A stretch of DNA of 64,000 bases from Aeromonas cavernicola (GCF_002795305.1 NZ_PGGC01000013.1:1-64000), one strand, 5' to 3'. Positions 29,705 to 39,926 are shown, numbered from the stretch's first letter. Notes: generated from the letters alone by a model not told the origin. Numbers and translations: made by a program.

Positions 29705-31231
29705 ATGCAGATTGGAATACCGAGAGAGAGTCTCGTCGGTGAGACCCGGGTCGCAGCGACCCCGGCTACCGTCGAGCAGCTGAAAAAGCTCGGCTTCGAG
29801 GTCGCCATCGAGTCCGGCGCAGGCCAGTTGGCCAGCTTCGATGATGCCGCCTTCGAGGCTGCCGGTGCCAGCGTGGTGCCGAATGTCTGGCAAGCGGACC
29901 TTATCTTCAAGGTCAATGCGCCGACCGATGCCGAAATCGCACAAATTAAAGATGGCGCCACTCTGGTGAGCTTCATTTGGCCTGCCCAGAACCCTGAGCT
30001 GGTCAAGAAGCTGTCCGAGCGCAACATCAATGTGATGGCGATGGACATGGTGCCGCGGATCTCCCGTGCCCAGTCCCTCGATGCCCTCTCCTCCATGGCC
30101 AACATCGGTGGCTATCGCGCCGTGGTTGAAGCTGCGCACCAATTCGGTCGCTTCTTCACTGGTCAGATCACCGCAGCTGGTAAGGTTCCTCCTGCCAAGG
30201 TACTGGTGATCGGTGCCGGTGTAGCCGGTCTGGCCGCCATCGGTACGGCCGGTTCCCTCGGCGCCATCGTGCGGGCGTTCGATACCCGGTTAGAAGTGGC
30301 CGAGCAGATCGAATCCATGGGTGGGGAGTTCCTCAAGCTGGACTTCGGCGGCGAAGATGGCGCCTCCAGCGATGGTTATGCCAAAGTGATGTCCGATGAG
30401 TTCATCGCAGCCGAGATGGCGCTGTTTGCCCAGCAGGCCAAAGAGGTGGACATCATCATCACCACCGCGCTGATCCCTGGTCGCCCAGCGCCCAAGCTGA
30501 TCACCAAGGAGATGGTCGACAGCATGAAGCCGGGTTCCGTCATTGTGGACTTGGCTGCAGCAACCGGCGGTAACTGTGAATACACCAAACCGACCGAGCT
30601 GTTCGTCACTCCTAACGGCGTCAAGGTGATCGGTTACACCGATCTGCCGGGTCGTCTGCCTGCCCAATCCTCCCAGCTTTACGGTACCAACCTGGTCAAC
30701 CTGATGAAGCTGATGTGCAAGGAGAAGGACGGTAACGTTGCCATCAACTTCGAAGATGTGGTGCAGCGCAACATGACGGTGATCCAGGCTGGTGAAGTGA
30801 CCTTCCCGCCGCCCGCTATCTCCGTCTCTGCCGCGCCGCAAAAGCCGGCTGCCGCCAAACCGGCCGCGAAAAAGGAAGAGGCCAAACCCTCCAACAAGAA
30901 GTTCATCTGGGGTGCCTTGGGCATCGCTGCGTTCGGCTGGGTTGCGGCTGTGGCACCTGCTGCGTTCCTCTCTCACTTCACTGTATTCATCCTGGCCTGT
31001 GTGGTCGGTTATTACGTGGTGTGGAATGTCTCCCACTCACTGCACACACCACTGATGTCGGTCACCAATGCCATTTCCGGCATTATCGTGGTCGGCGCTC
31101 TGCTGCAAATTGGGCAAGGTTCTACCTTGGTTACCGCGCTGGCGTTTATCGCCGTGCTGATTGCCAGTATCAACATCTTCGGTGGCTTCACCGTGACTCA
31201 GCGCATGCTGAAGATGTTCCGTAAGGATTAA
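29705..31231 (+). CDS. pntA: NAD(P) transhydrogenase subunit alpha
   Basis: A 508-residue subunit of the proton-driven transhydrogenase that makes NADPH from NADH. The NAD-binding domain I fills the first 370 residues ([12 protein letters not shown] at the start, [20 protein letters not shown] at about 168-187 as the glycine-rich loop). A proline/lysine/alanine linker ([15 protein letters not shown]) then leads to about four C-terminal membrane helices. PntB follows after 11 bases. Confidence 0.97.
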   Translation: MQIGIPRESLVGETRVAATPATVEQLKKLGFEVAIESGAGQLASFDDAAFEAAGASVVPNVWQADLIFKVNAPTDAEIAQIKDGATLVSFIWPAQNPELVKKLSERNINVMAMDMVPRISRAQSLDALSSMANIGGYRAVVEAAHQFGRFFTGQITAAGKVPPAKVLVIGAGVAGLAAIGTAGSLGAIVRAFDTRLEVAEQIESMGGEFLKLDFGGEDGASSDGYAKVMSDEFIAAEMALFAQQAKEVDIIITTALIPGRPAPKLITKEMVDSMKPGSVIVDLAAATGGNCEYTKPTELFVTPNGVKVIGYTDLPGRLPAQSSQLYGTNLVNLMKLMCKEKDGNVAINFEDVVQRNMTVIQAGEVTFPPPAISVSAAPQKPAAAKPAAKKEEAKPSNKKFIWGALGIAAFGWVAAVAPAAFLSHFTVFILACVVGYYVVWNVSHSLHTPLMSVTNAISGIIVVGALLQIGQGSTLVTALAFIAVLIASINIFGGFTVTQRMLKMFRKD

Positions 31232-31242
31232 GGGGGTTTAAC

Positions 31243-32727
31243 GTGTCTCAAGGACTGGTAACAGCAGCCTATATCGTTGCCGCCGTGCTCTTCATCCTCA
31301 GTCTTGCGGGACTGTCGAAGCAAGAGACGGCCAAGCATGGCAACTTGTTCGGTATCGCGGGGATGGCTATTGCGCTGCTCGCCACCGTGTTCAACCCAGA
31401 AACCAGTGGCGTGCACTGGATCATTCTGGCCATGGTGATCGGTGGTGCCATCGGTGTGCGTCTGGCGCTCAAGGTCGAGATGACCGAGATGCCCGAGCTG
31501 GTGGCGGTGCTGCACAGCTTCGTCGGTATGGCAGCGGTGCTGGTGGGCTTTAACAGCTTCATCGATCTGCACCCCTCCGCCCCTGCTGAAGTAGTGGTTT
31601 CCGTTGGTTCCAACCTAGATGCCACCTTGGCAGCGGCCCGAGCGGCGTTCGAGCAGGCAGCCAGTGTTGCCCAGGTCGAGCACCTCTCCGGCGCCATGCT
31701 GAACATCCATCTGGTCGAAGTATTCCTTGGTATCTTCATCGGTGCCGTGACCTTCACCGGCTCTGTGGTGGCGTTTGGTAAGCTGCGTGGGCTTATCTCC
31801 TCCAAGCCGCTGATGCTGCCACATCGCCACAAGCTGAACCTGCTGGCGGTGGTTGCCTCGCTGGCACTGATGATCTACTTCGTCAACGCCGGTGGTTCAA
31901 CCTTCGCCCTGTTGGTGATGACCCTGATCGCCTTCGCCTTCGGCTGGCATCTGGTCGCCTCCATCGGTGGTGCTGATATGCCGGTGGTGGTCTCCATGCT
32001 CAACTCCTACTCCGGTTGGGCGGCAGCAGCGGCGGGCTTCATGCTCTCCAACGACCTGCTGATCGTGGTGGGTGCGCTGGTCGGCTCCTCCGGTGCGATT
32101 CTCTCTTACATCATGTGTAAGGCGATGAACCGCTCCTTCATCTCCGTGATCGCCGGTGGTTTTGGTTCTGACGGCGTGGCCTCGACCGCTGAGGAAGAGC
32201 TGGGCGAGTACCGCGAAACCAATGCGGAAGACGTGGCCGACATGTTGAAAAACGCCAGCTCCGTCATCATCACCCCCGGCTACGGCATGGCGGTGGCGCA
32301 GGCCCAGTATCCGGTGGCTGAAATTACCCAGAAGCTGCGGGATCGCGGCGTCAAGGTGCGCTTTGGTATTCATCCGGTTGCCGGTCGCTTGCCAGGCCAC
32401 ATGAACGTGCTGCTGGCGGAAGCCAAAGTACCGTACGACATCGTGCTGGAAATGGACGAGATCAACGACGACTTCAGCGACACTGACGTGGTGCTGGTGA
32501 TCGGTGCCAACGACACCGTTAACCCAGCTGCCATGGAAGATCCGGGCAGCCCGATCGCCGGGATGCCGGTACTGGAAGTGTGGAAAGCGCAGAATGTCAT
32601 CGGCTTCAAGCGCTCCATGAACACTGGCTATGCCGGTGTCCAGAACCCGCTGTTCTTCAAAGAGAATACCCAGATGCTGTTTGGCGATGCCAAAGCCAGT
32701 GTCGAGGCAATCCTCAAGGCGCTATAA
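31243..32727 (+). CDS. pntB: NAD(P) transhydrogenase subunit beta, with a loop insertion
   Basis: A 494-residue membrane subunit with about nine helices (residues 5-290) followed by the NADP-binding domain III ([46 protein letters not shown]). It exceeds E. coli PntB (462 residues) by about 30. The excess is at residues 110-145, a hydrophilic alanine-rich stretch ([16 protein letters not shown]) between two helices just before [17 protein letters not shown] lies upstream of the GTG/ATG start region. A strong terminator follows. Confidence 0.96.
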   Translation: MSQGLVTAAYIVAAVLFILSLAGLSKQETAKHGNLFGIAGMAIALLATVFNPETSGVHWIILAMVIGGAIGVRLALKVEMTEMPELVAVLHSFVGMAAVLVGFNSFIDLHPSAPAEVVVSVGSNLDATLAAARAAFEQAASVAQVEHLSGAMLNIHLVEVFLGIFIGAVTFTGSVVAFGKLRGLISSKPLMLPHRHKLNLLAVVASLALMIYFVNAGGSTFALLVMTLIAFAFGWHLVASIGGADMPVVVSMLNSYSGWAAAAAGFMLSNDLLIVVGALVGSSGAILSYIMCKAMNRSFISVIAGGFGSDGVASTAEEELGEYRETNAEDVADMLKNASSVIITPGYGMAVAQAQYPVAEITQKLRDRGVKVRFGIHPVAGRLPGHMNVLLAEAKVPYDIVLEMDEINDDFSDTDVVLVIGANDTVNPAAMEDPGSPIAGMPVLEVWKAQNVIGFKRSMNTGYAGVQNPLFFKENTQMLFGDAKASVEAILKAL

Positions 32728-32746
32728 CGCCAACCTTGGATTGCCC

Positions 32747-32781
32747 ATGCCGCTGCGGGTCTCCCCGCAGCGGCATTTTTA
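32747..32781 (+). terminator. Terminator of pntAB
   Basis: A 13-bp stem ATGCCGCTGCGGG (32747-32759) with its complement at 32764-32776, followed by TTTTTATT. Confidence 0.85.
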
Positions 32782-32810
32782 TTGTCTGGCCATAGCCACC
32801 GCTCATCACA

Positions 32811-33272
32811 TTAAGGTTTTACATCGCGCAAGATCGGGTTTTGCAGTGAGATCAGGGTCTCTGTGGACTGGATCTCATCAATGGTCTGGATCTTATGGAT
32901 AAGGACGGTTTGCAGCTCGTCGATGGAACGGGTCATCACCTTCATGAAGATGCTGTAGTGACCCGTGGTGTAGTAGGCCTCCACCACCTCGTCTAGCGCC
33001 TCCAGTTTAGCCAGTGCCGAGGGGTAATCTTTGGCGCTTTTTAGATTGATCCCGATAAAGCAGCAGACGTCATAACCCAGCTTCTTCGGATTCACCTGTA
33101 CGCGGGTCCCTTCGATGATCCCAGCCTGTTTCATCTTCTCAACCCGCACATGGATGGTGCCTGCGCTGACCTGCAACTGCTTGGCCAATTCGGCATAAGG
33201 CAGCCGCGCATTGGCCATCAATGCAGTGAGGATCGCTTGATCAAGATTATCGATCCGATAATTTTCTGGCAT
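32811..33272 (-). CDS. asnC: Transcriptional regulator AsnC
   Basis: A 153-residue Lrp/AsnC-family regulator. The helix-turn-helix is at residues 10-60 (LDQAILTALMANARLPYAEL with SAGTIHVRVEKMKQAGII) and the effector domain is the alpha/beta RAM domain after residue 70. In E. coli asparagine inactivates AsnC, which activates asnA. It is divergent from asnA, as in E. coli, where they neighbour oriC. Confidence 0.95.
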   Translation of the reverse strand: MPENYRIDNLDQAILTALMANARLPYAELAKQLQVSAGTIHVRVEKMKQAGIIEGTRVQVNPKKLGYDVCCFIGINLKSAKDYPSALAKLEALDEVVEAYYTTGHYSIFMKVMTRSIDELQTVLIHKIQTIDEIQSTETLISLQNPILRDVKP

Positions 33273-33426
33273 TTTTTCGCCCTTTAATTAATGAAACCTC
33301 ATTTATTTACCCTTTATTTTGAACAAAAAAATCATAAAAGCCTATTTCCGTTGTCGAATATTGAATTAGGTAGGGATTTTGTTGAAGAATCGCCACATCC
33401 AATGATGTTTGAGATAGGTATCTAGC

Positions 33427-34419
33427 ATGAAACAGCACTACATTCGCAGCCAGCAACAGATCAGCTTTGTCAAAGAGATGTTCTCCCGTCAGCTTGCTTT
33501 GCAACTGGGCTTGATCGAAGTACAAGCCCCGATTTTGAGCCGCGTGGGCGATGGCACCCAAGACAACCTGTCAGGCCATGAGAATGCAGTGCAGGTCAAG
33601 GTGAAGAGCCTGCCGGAGCACCGCTACGAAGTAGTCCACTCCTTGGCAAAATGGAAGCGGCAAACCTTGGGGCGTTTTGGCTTTGGTCCGGGTGAAGGGC
33701 TTTATACACATATGAAAGCGCTCCGTCCCGATGAAGACAAACTCACCCCCATCCACTCGGTCTATGTGGATCAGTGGGATTGGGAGAAGGTGATGCCCAG
33801 CGATCGCCGCGATCTGGCCTATCTGCAAGAGACGGTCTGCTGCATTTGGAGTGCCATCAAAGCCACTGAACGCGCAGTATGCGCTGAGCATGATCTCACT
33901 CCCTTCCTTCCTGCCGAGATCCAATTTCTGCACAGTGAAGAGCTGCTGACTCGTTATCCCGATCTCGATGCCAAGGGGCGCGAGCGCGCCATCGCCAAAG
34001 AGCTCGGCGCGGTGTTTCTGATCGGTATTGGCGGGGCTTTGTCTCAGGGTGAACGGCACGATGTGCGAGCACCGGATTATGATGACTGGAGCAGCCGCAA
34101 CGAGCTAGGGCTCGCGGGCCTCAACGGTGACATTCTGGTGTGGAACCCCGTGCTGCAAGATTGCTTCGAACTCTCTTCGATGGGGATCCGGGTCGATGCC
34201 GACGCTCTGCGCCGCCAACTGGCCATCACCGGTGATGAAGATCGCCTGCAATTCGAGTGGCATCAGGCGCTGCTGGCAGAGCAGATGCCACAGACCATCG
34301 GGGGGGGAATTGGCCAATCTCGCTTGGCGATGCTGCTGTTGCAAAAAGAGCACATCGGCCAAGTACAGGTGGGGGTGTGGTCTGCCGAGGTGAAAGCCAG
34401 CCTGCCAGGGATGCTGTAG
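33427..34419 (+). CDS. asnA: Aspartate-ammonia ligase AsnA
   Basis: A 330-residue class II aminoacyl-tRNA-synthetase-like enzyme that makes asparagine from aspartate and ammonia, the same length as in E. coli. It starts [20 protein letters not shown], with [18 protein letters not shown] at about residues 38-55 and the terminal [18 protein letters not shown]-site motif. The intergenic region with asnC (about 150 bases) should hold both promoters and AsnC sites. Confidence 0.97.
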   Translation: MKQHYIRSQQQISFVKEMFSRQLALQLGLIEVQAPILSRVGDGTQDNLSGHENAVQVKVKSLPEHRYEVVHSLAKWKRQTLGRFGFGPGEGLYTHMKALRPDEDKLTPIHSVYVDQWDWEKVMPSDRRDLAYLQETVCCIWSAIKATERAVCAEHDLTPFLPAEIQFLHSEELLTRYPDLDAKGRERAIAKELGAVFLIGIGGALSQGERHDVRAPDYDDWSSRNELGLAGLNGDILVWNPVLQDCFELSSMGIRVDADALRRQLAITGDEDRLQFEWHQALLAEQMPQTIGGGIGQSRLAMLLLQKEHIGQVQVGVWSAEVKASLPGML

Positions 34420-34454
34420 TCAGTCCCCAACGATAAACGATAAGCCATGGGAAA

Positions 34455-34489
34455 ACCCAACAGGGATGCCGCGCGCATCCCTGTTGGGT
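34455..34489. terminator. Convergent terminator between asnA and tusB
   Basis: A 15-bp stem ACCCAACAGGGATGC (34455-34469) with its complement at 34475-34489. On the minus strand TTTTCCC follows, so it mainly ends the tus operon. Confidence 0.7.
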
Positions 34490-34569
34490 CATAGAGAGAG
34501 CAGGCTACCTCGGCGTTCATGCCACCGAAGAGCCGACGGCTTTGCTACCATGAACAGCCGAGCCTTGCC

Positions 34570-34848
34570 TTAATCAGCCCAAGTTTGAGGTGAGCCCTTC
34601 TCTGAGATAAGCGCAACCAAGCCATTGATATCGATCACAACGCCGATCTGCGGGTGGAGACCACGCGCTTGCAGATCTTCTGCCATCACATACACGGTGC
34701 GTCCTACCAACCGTTTACACCAATCCGGCGCGACGGCGGCAATGACACCATCTTGCGCCAAAATCAGTTCATCCTCAGGTTGCAGGTACGCTAAGGCCTG
34801 TTCCAGTGCAGCGTGCTGAAAAGGTGAACTGAGAATCAGGTGTAACAT
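34570..34848 (-). CDS. tusB: Sulfur-relay protein TusB (DsrH family)
   Basis: A 92-residue DsrEFH-like subunit of the TusBCD complex, which relays sulfur from TusA to TusE for 2-thiouridine synthesis in tRNA. The start MLHLILSSPFQHAALEQALA is typical, with ILAQDGVIAAV and VMAEDLQARG. The ATG at 34848 has GAGG 6 bases upstream; the four-codon longer frame does not. It is last in the tusD-tusC-tusB order. Confidence 0.9.
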   Translation of the reverse strand: MLHLILSSPFQHAALEQALAYLQPEDELILAQDGVIAAVAPDWCKRLVGRTVYVMAEDLQARGLHPQIGVVIDINGLVALISEKGSPQTWAD

Positions 34849-34856
34849 GAACAACC

Positions 34857-35213
34857 TCAAAAACTAATGTGAGTTGGATAATCGGTCCAACAGGCAGCGA
34901 GCTCGTCGCGGGCCAGTAAGGTAACCGGTATCACTAAATCAGCCTCTTGCAGGCCGCGCTCGAACAGCGAGTCCCGACAGACATAGATATGGTCAATGTC
35001 GTAGAGCTCCAGCATCTTAAAAGTGGGCGCATAGTGACGCTGTAAAATGGTGGCAGGCTGCTGTGCTTTCACCAGTTGCAGCACCCCATCGCCAATCAAA
35101 AACAGCGCGAGCGATTCGGTGAATGCTGACGTGGCTAATAAGGCATCCAGCCCTTCACGACCCGCTGCATAACCATGGGGCGCATGACGACCAATAAACG
35201 CGATTTTTTTCAT
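34857..35213 (-). CDS. tusC: Sulfur-relay protein TusC (DsrF family)
   Basis: A 118-residue subunit with the DsrE-like fold (MKKIAFIGRHAPHGYAAGREGLDALLATSAF). The segment ERGLQEADLV is typical of TusC. The ATG at 35213 lies 7 bases after the tusD stop, with AGAGG 4 bases upstream, and tusB follows after 8 bases. Confidence 0.9.
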   Translation of the reverse strand: MKKIAFIGRHAPHGYAAGREGLDALLATSAFTESLALFLIGDGVLQLVKAQQPATILQRHYAPTFKMLELYDIDHIYVCRDSLFERGLQEADLVIPVTLLARDELAACWTDYPTHISF

Positions 35214-35220
35214 GACGCCT

Positions 35221-35613
35221 CTAAAACTGAACAAAGCGATCGGCAGTGAGAACCGCCTCAGCCAATTGGCCTAAACCGCTTAAATGAAAAGGGGCCTGTA
35301 AGTTGAACTGCGTTTGGCCACTGCTTTGCGCCTCCGACTGATCCAGCACGCCACGGCGCAGCGCCGCCGCCACACAGACATCAATGGGGATGCCTTGTTC
35401 CTGCGCTAAGGCTGACCACAGACGCACTAAATCGACCTCATCAGAAGCGGGTGAGTGCAGGGTATTGCCGTTGCAAACCCCCTCTTGATAAAAAAACACA
35501 TATGCTAATCGATGCCCCTGAGCCACCAGCGCTTGGGCAAAACGATAAGCCGTGCTGGCCGTCTGGGTGCCATAAGCGGGCCCCGTGACTAACAAGGCAT
35601 AACTCAAACTCAT
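35221..35613 (-). CDS. tusD: Sulfur-relay protein TusD (DsrE family)
   Basis: A 130-residue sulfurtransferase subunit. The family block [11 protein letters not shown] holds the reactive cysteine (EGVC-NGN, about residue 54). The ATG at 35613 has AGGAG 5 bases upstream; the longer frame to 35688 lacks it. No tusE is beside these genes, and the E. coli neighbours fkpA/slyX/rpsL are absent. Confidence 0.92.
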   Translation of the reverse strand: MSLSYALLVTGPAYGTQTASTAYRFAQALVAQGHRLAYVFFYQEGVCNGNTLHSPASDEVDLVRLWSALAQEQGIPIDVCVAAALRRGVLDQSEAQSSGQTQFNLQAPFHLSGLGQLAEAVLTADRFVQF

Positions 35614-35751
35614 ACCCACTCCTGCTTGCACATCATTACCTACAGAACCCGCCCACTCCGGTACGCCTGCCCTAACATATGGCGCCACCTGCGCACGCTA
35701 TCACCGTCATATGTGGCTATGTAGCGCGTGGCGTTAGCGCCGCCGCAACCC

Positions 35752-35776
35752 GACGTCAGCCACGTTGGCTAACGTC
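35752..35776. repeat. Palindrome upstream of tusD
   Basis: GACGTCAGCCA-CGT-TGGCTAACGTC: ten of eleven arm positions pair. It lies in the 230-base gap between tusD and the next plus-strand ORF. It could be an operator or a hairpin; its function is unknown. Confidence 0.45.
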
Positions 35777-35842
35777 ATCTGGCTGTCATCGCGCAGTGCC
35801 ATAACCTGAGTAGGTTTTCGTTATATCCAGCAGGAGCGAACG

Positions 35843-36046
35843 ATGGAACTGCAAGATGCCCCAGTATTGCGCTATTTAGGCCACCTGAGCCAACCTGACG
35901 CCCCTACCCTGATTAACCTCGATTGGTTTTTACAGCATCAAGACGCCGCAGGCTTGATGAGCCAACCAGAGCCCCCCGCCGATCAGGGCTGCGCCGCCTC
36001 GACAGCCGCCACCTTACCTTCTATCAAAGGCAGGCTGAAGCTGTAA
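35843..36046 (+). CDS. Possible small protein overlapping the mltF 3' end
   Basis: A 67-residue frame, MELQDAPVLRYLGHLSQPDA then LINLDWFLQHQDAAG, opens at an ATG with AGGAG at 6 bases, which favours translation. Its last 64 bases run antisense to the end of the MltF-like gene. I recognise no family. The first 45 residues look like ordinary protein and the rest follow the opposite-strand composition, so the natural end is uncertain. Confidence 0.35.
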   Translation: MELQDAPVLRYLGHLSQPDAPTLINLDWFLQHQDAAGLMSQPEPPADQGCAASTAATLPSIKGRLKL

Positions 36047-37401
36047 GCCACATAATATTTGTAGATGGTGCTGACGTAGTTAATGGGGCCTTGCCCCACC
36101 TCATTGGCGACCAGCTGATCGACGTTACCAAACCAGACGTTGGGGTCCAGCCCCAGCTTGCTCGCCTTGGCACGCTGCGCCTGCACCCGATTCGGGCCCG
36201 CATTATAAGCCGCCAACGCAAACAGATGACGATTCAGCCGGTCAAGGGCGGGGTCATTAAAATAGGTATCTAGGATCAGCCGCATATAGCGACAGGCTGC
36301 CTCCACATTGCCCGTCAGCGAGGTCAAGTTTGCCCCTGTCACGCCGACTTCTCGGCCAGTGCTGGGCAGCAGCTGCATTATACCAACCGCCCCTTTGCTC
36401 GAACGCGCATTGGCATTGAGACCTGACTCTTTGTATCCCAATGCGGCTAGCATCAGCCAATCCAACTCATATTGGGCGGCATAGCGCTCAAACACTTTGC
36501 GGATCGCCCCCAGCCGTCCCAGCGGGTCGGGGGCCAAAATATTACTCATTCGTTCACTGTGGGCCACTAAACGGCGCAGGCTCATGTCGTTGTACAGCGT
36601 CCGCTTACCGGTATCAGCAAGATAGCGATTCACCGCCTTGAGTAGCTCAGGGCTATCTTTACGCAGCGCCCACGCACTGCGACCATTAACCCGTAACGGG
36701 ACCAGCTTATGCGCATTGACGTCTGAGAGACTCTCCAGCCAGATCCGGCCCTTATAGCTATCGGTCACCGTAAGAGGAATGATGCCCGCAGCAACCATTT
36801 CCAGCAGATCGCCATCTTGTAGGTATTCTGGCACGGTCTCGATGTAGACAGGGGGCAAGCCTAATTCCCGAAACAACCAGTTAAGCTGGCGCAGGCTTTC
36901 GTGATAGCTAGAACTAGCCCGTACCCAGACACGCCGCCCCGACAACTGAGTGATCCGGTTAAACTCGGCCAATCCCCCCTGACTGATCACCCACTCTTCG
37001 ATTGGCGCAATAACGGGGTTTGAAAACGCCACCTGCTCACTTCGGGTTGACGTTACCGTCATCGTGGCCACCACGATATCGCCTCGCCCTTCGGTCAGAT
37101 AGTCCAACAGTTGATCTTGGCGCACCGGAATATAAATCACCTTGAGTTTGATCTTTTCGTTGGCCAGATAAGTCTTGTTGAGCCAGTGTTCAAAACCCTG
37201 TAACTGATTGACTAATATGCCGTATTGCGCCCCTTTATCGAGGAAATAGAAGCCACGCTCATAGACAACCAGTGCCCTGAGCACCCGCTTTTGCAGTACC
37301 TGCTTGAGATCAGCGGATGGAAAAAGATGCTGGGGCGCTAAATCCGCCGCAAAAAGAGGAAAACAACAAAGGGCCAGCAGACCCCATATCCATTGCCGCA
37401 T
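35983..37401 (-). CDS. MltF-like membrane-bound lytic transglycosylase
   Basis: A 472-residue exported protein (MRQWIWGLLALCCFPLFAAD). Residues about 30-270 form an amino-acid-binding-protein-like (SBP_bac_3) domain and about 300-440 a goose-type SLT transglycosylase domain, the MltF arrangement. The catalytic glutamate is in LGYKESGLN, followed by SKGAVGIMQLLPSTG and AAYNAGPNRV. It cleaves peptidoglycan strands to 1,6-anhydro ends. The ATG at 37401 has GAGGA 7 bases upstream; the 54-codon longer frame is Cys-rich and unlike the family. Confidence 0.88.
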   Translation of the reverse strand: MRQWIWGLLALCCFPLFAADLAPQHLFPSADLKQVLQKRVLRALVVYERGFYFLDKGAQYGILVNQLQGFEHWLNKTYLANEKIKLKVIYIPVRQDQLLDYLTEGRGDIVVATMTVTSTRSEQVAFSNPVIAPIEEWVISQGGLAEFNRITQLSGRRVWVRASSSYHESLRQLNWLFRELGLPPVYIETVPEYLQDGDLLEMVAAGIIPLTVTDSYKGRIWLESLSDVNAHKLVPLRVNGRSAWALRKDSPELLKAVNRYLADTGKRTLYNDMSLRRLVAHSERMSNILAPDPLGRLGAIRKVFERYAAQYELDWLMLAALGYKESGLNANARSSKGAVGIMQLLPSTGREVGVTGANLTSLTGNVEAACRYMRLILDTYFNDPALDRLNRHLFALAAYNAGPNRVQAQRAKASKLGLDPNVWFGNVDQLVANEVGQGPINYVSTIYKYYVAYSFSLPLIEGKVAAVEAAQP

Positions 37402-37530
37402 ATGGGCGTCCTCTGTTGGTTGGCACGAGCGATACGCGCTGCTTGAAATACAACTTGTCGAGGAAACCTTGGCACACACATGACATTGATGCCGCCTTCG
37501 CAAACACCATGCACCCTTGCAACCCCGAGT

Positions 37531-37560
37531 AAAAAACCAACACGGCAGGCAGGCCTGCCG
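37531..37560 (-). terminator. Terminator of the YfcZ-family gene
   Basis: On the minus strand CGGCAGG/CCTGCCG (37543-37549 with 37554-37560) is followed by a run of six T (37531-37536). It separates this gene from the transglycosylase. Confidence 0.5.
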
Positions 37561-37573
37561 CATCTCTGCACCG

Positions 37574-37876
37574 TTAAATAGCGCGGGCCCGCATCTCGAA
37601 AATCAGTTTTTCTGCGGTACACGTAAATTGCAACAACGCCTTAAGGGTCACTCCCGCCGCGCTCTGCGCTACTTCGCTGCTCACCGTTGCCTCCGCGGTC
37701 ACTTGCTTAGCCAGCGCTTCGTAAGAAGCTAACTTGAGGCGAGCATCCGCTTCACTTGCCGCTTCAATCACCAGCTCCATCACATCATCACCTTCACCAA
37801 TGATGGTGCCAATCTCCGCAAAACAGCCGCAGCTGTCACAGGTTTCGTTTAGTTCAACTTTATCGTTTATCGACAT
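37574..37876 (-). CDS. YfcZ/YiiS family (DUF406) protein
   Basis: A 100-residue cytoplasmic protein with the family pattern CDSCGCFAEIGTII (two Cys in a CXXCXC arrangement), EAASEADARLKLASYEALA, and a C-terminal LQFTCTAEKLIFEMRARAI. Function is unknown. AGGAG lies 7 bases before the ATG. Confidence 0.85.
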   Translation of the reverse strand: MSINDKVELNETCDSCGCFAEIGTIIGEGDDVMELVIEAASEADARLKLASYEALAKQVTAEATVSSEVAQSAAGVTLKALLQFTCTAEKLIFEMRARAI

Positions 37877-38336
37877 ACTTATGCTCCTACTTAATCTCAG
37901 GGCTACTGGCTAACAAACACCTTGCAAACATCTCAGAAGGCTGTAGCTAGCATCTATCTATTGGTAACTCGCTATATTTCCAACCAAACCCTTGCGATAA
38001 GCCTCCCACCAGCACGAGCAAACAATGCTAGATATGAACATCATCGTGCCCTGTCGCAGGCTTATATCAACGTCGAGTGCGAGATGTTGTACCAAAAAAA
38101 CGGTCGGGGATTGCTGGGCAATATCAAGGTCAATGCAAATTAGCAAATAAATCGGCACCCTGAAATAAATACGGCGACCCTAAGGCCGCCATATTGCTTG
38201 TGCTACTTGCCTCTTCTGCTGCTACATCCTGTACCAGCGGCCCACACTGAGGGCCAAAGACCGATCGAGGATAAGATCGGCAAGATATGAAGACAAATGG
38301 TATAAATTCATTTTAAAGTTGAAAAAGATTCATATC
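37877..38336. other. Intergenic region between the YfcZ-family gene and a LysR gene
   Basis: About 460 bases with no supported gene. Frames on both strands near 37922-38158 lack ribosome-binding sites. The divergent promoters of the flanking genes should lie here. Confidence 0.4.
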
Positions 38337-39287
38337 ATGCTGTTGGAACAACTCGGACGTATTGACCTCAACCTATTGATAATACTTCAAGTTTTACTAG
38401 AAGAGCGCAATGGCAGTCGGGCAGCTCGGCGTCTGCATCTGAGTCAATCCGCGGTGAGCAAAGCCCTCGGTCGCTTACGGGAAACCTTTGATGACGCACT
38501 CTTCGTCCGCTCAGCTTATGGTCTCGAACCCACGGCACGCGCCTTAACGTTGCAGCAGCAACTCCAGCCCATCTTGCTGTCGTTAGATACCTTAATCCAA
38601 CCGCCTTGCTTCGATCCCACCAGCTCGGAACGCGAGTTCGTGATCGCCAGCATGGATAGCGCGTTTACCTTGTTTGCTCCCCTCTACCTGAGTGAACTCA
38701 AGCAACAAGCGCCACGGATACGGCTGCGCTACGAGGAGTGGACTGAAAATAGCCTGACTGAAATGAGCCAAGGACGGGTCGATATTGCGTTTACGGTGCG
38801 AGAAAATTGCATTAACTCTGATTATCGGCTCGATACCCTACCCAGCAGTATTTGCCAGCGGCTCCTGACATTGGATGGGCTCACCTGCCTAGTACAACAA
38901 CACCATCCGGCGTTACAGGCGACGAACTGGACACTGGCAGAGTATCTCAGTTATCCCCATGTCCAAACCTACTGCGAAGGGCGGGATCGCTGGATGCTGG
39001 ACCATAAATTGGCAGAGCAGGATCTCTACCGACGGATTGAGGCTAGCGTCCCCTCCTTTGAGGCGGCGCTACGAATGACGATGCACTCCAATATGATCGT
39101 CACCCTCTCCAAGCTCTATGCGCGACATGCCACCCAGGTGTATCCCCTGCTCTCACTACCGCTCCCGCTCGAGCTGGACACCATTTCTCATCTGCTGATC
39201 TGGCATCAGCGCCATCAGGAAGATCCCGGCCATCGCTGGCTCAGAGAGACCCTACTTTCGCTGATCATGAACCAGCTGGATCACTAG
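38337..39287 (+). CDS. LysR-family transcriptional regulator
   Basis: A 316-residue regulator with an N-terminal winged helix (RIDLNLLIILQVLLEERNGS RAARRLHLSQSAVSKAL, residues 7-42) and a LysR effector domain to the end. The ATG at 38337 is used here; a TTG six codons upstream is in frame, and neither has a strong ribosome-binding site. The cupin gene begins 45 bases downstream on the same strand, so they may be co-transcribed. The effector is unknown. Confidence 0.9.
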   Translation: MLLEQLGRIDLNLLIILQVLLEERNGSRAARRLHLSQSAVSKALGRLRETFDDALFVRSAYGLEPTARALTLQQQLQPILLSLDTLIQPPCFDPTSSEREFVIASMDSAFTLFAPLYLSELKQQAPRIRLRYEEWTENSLTEMSQGRVDIAFTVRENCINSDYRLDTLPSSICQRLLTLDGLTCLVQQHHPALQATNWTLAEYLSYPHVQTYCEGRDRWMLDHKLAEQDLYRRIEASVPSFEAALRMTMHSNMIVTLSKLYARHATQVYPLLSLPLPLELDTISHLLIWHQRHQEDPGHRWLRETLLSLIMNQLDH

Positions 39288-39332
39288 GGTAGTTCTTCTC
39301 CTATTTCCCACCTTATAACGAAAGGAACTAGC

Positions 39333-39845
39333 ATGACCCGTCATCCCAGCATCAAACATTGGCACGAGCTGCAAGAACCTGAGCCGGGATGTTACCCCGG
39401 CAGCGAGGAGCGAATGTCCCTCGGTAGTGCACTGGGCAGACATTTTGGCTTTAGCCGGATCGGCATTCATCACGAGCTAGTGGAGCCAGGCTGCCGCACT
39501 AGCTGGCCCCATGCTGAAGAGACCGAGGATGAGTTCGTCCACGTGCTGGAAGGCACACCAGATGTCTGGCTAGATGGGACGCTGTATCGACTACAACCGG
39601 GGGACTCGGTCGGTTTCAAGGCGGGTGATGGGCTTGCCCATACCTTTATCAACAACACGGATAAACCAGTAAGATTGCTCTGCGTGGGGGATCGAAATCG
39701 CGCCGATAACCGCATCCACTACCCCCTACATCCCGATTACAACCATCAGATCGGCGAGCGACACTGGCACGACGTGCCTGCCCGCGACATGGGCCATCAC
39801 GATGGCCTGCCGGATAGACTACGCGAGCGGGACGGCCCTTTCTGA
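39333..39845 (+). CDS. Cupin-domain protein
   Basis: A 170-residue single cupin. The metal-site motifs are GIHHELVEPGCRTSWPHAEETEDEFVHVLEG (motif 1, His/Glu ligands) and GDSVGFKAGDGLAHTFIN (motif 2). Its substrate is unknown. AAGGA lies 6 bases before the ATG. It follows the LysR gene and may be its target or partner. Confidence 0.85.
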   Translation: MTRHPSIKHWHELQEPEPGCYPGSEERMSLGSALGRHFGFSRIGIHHELVEPGCRTSWPHAEETEDEFVHVLEGTPDVWLDGTLYRLQPGDSVGFKAGDGLAHTFINNTDKPVRLLCVGDRNRADNRIHYPLHPDYNHQIGERHWHDVPARDMGHHDGLPDRLRERDGPF

Positions 39846-39926
39846 TCCCCCTCACCATCGTGGGGGGAATGAGCATGGCAGCGTTTTACTACAAAGCCCC
39901 CTATGTTTCCTCTCGGTATTTAGGCA

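Noticed and set aside
37922-38158. Overlapping short ORFs upstream of the LysR gene
   Set aside because: No Shine-Dalgarno, no family resemblance; probably chance frames in A/T-rich sequence.
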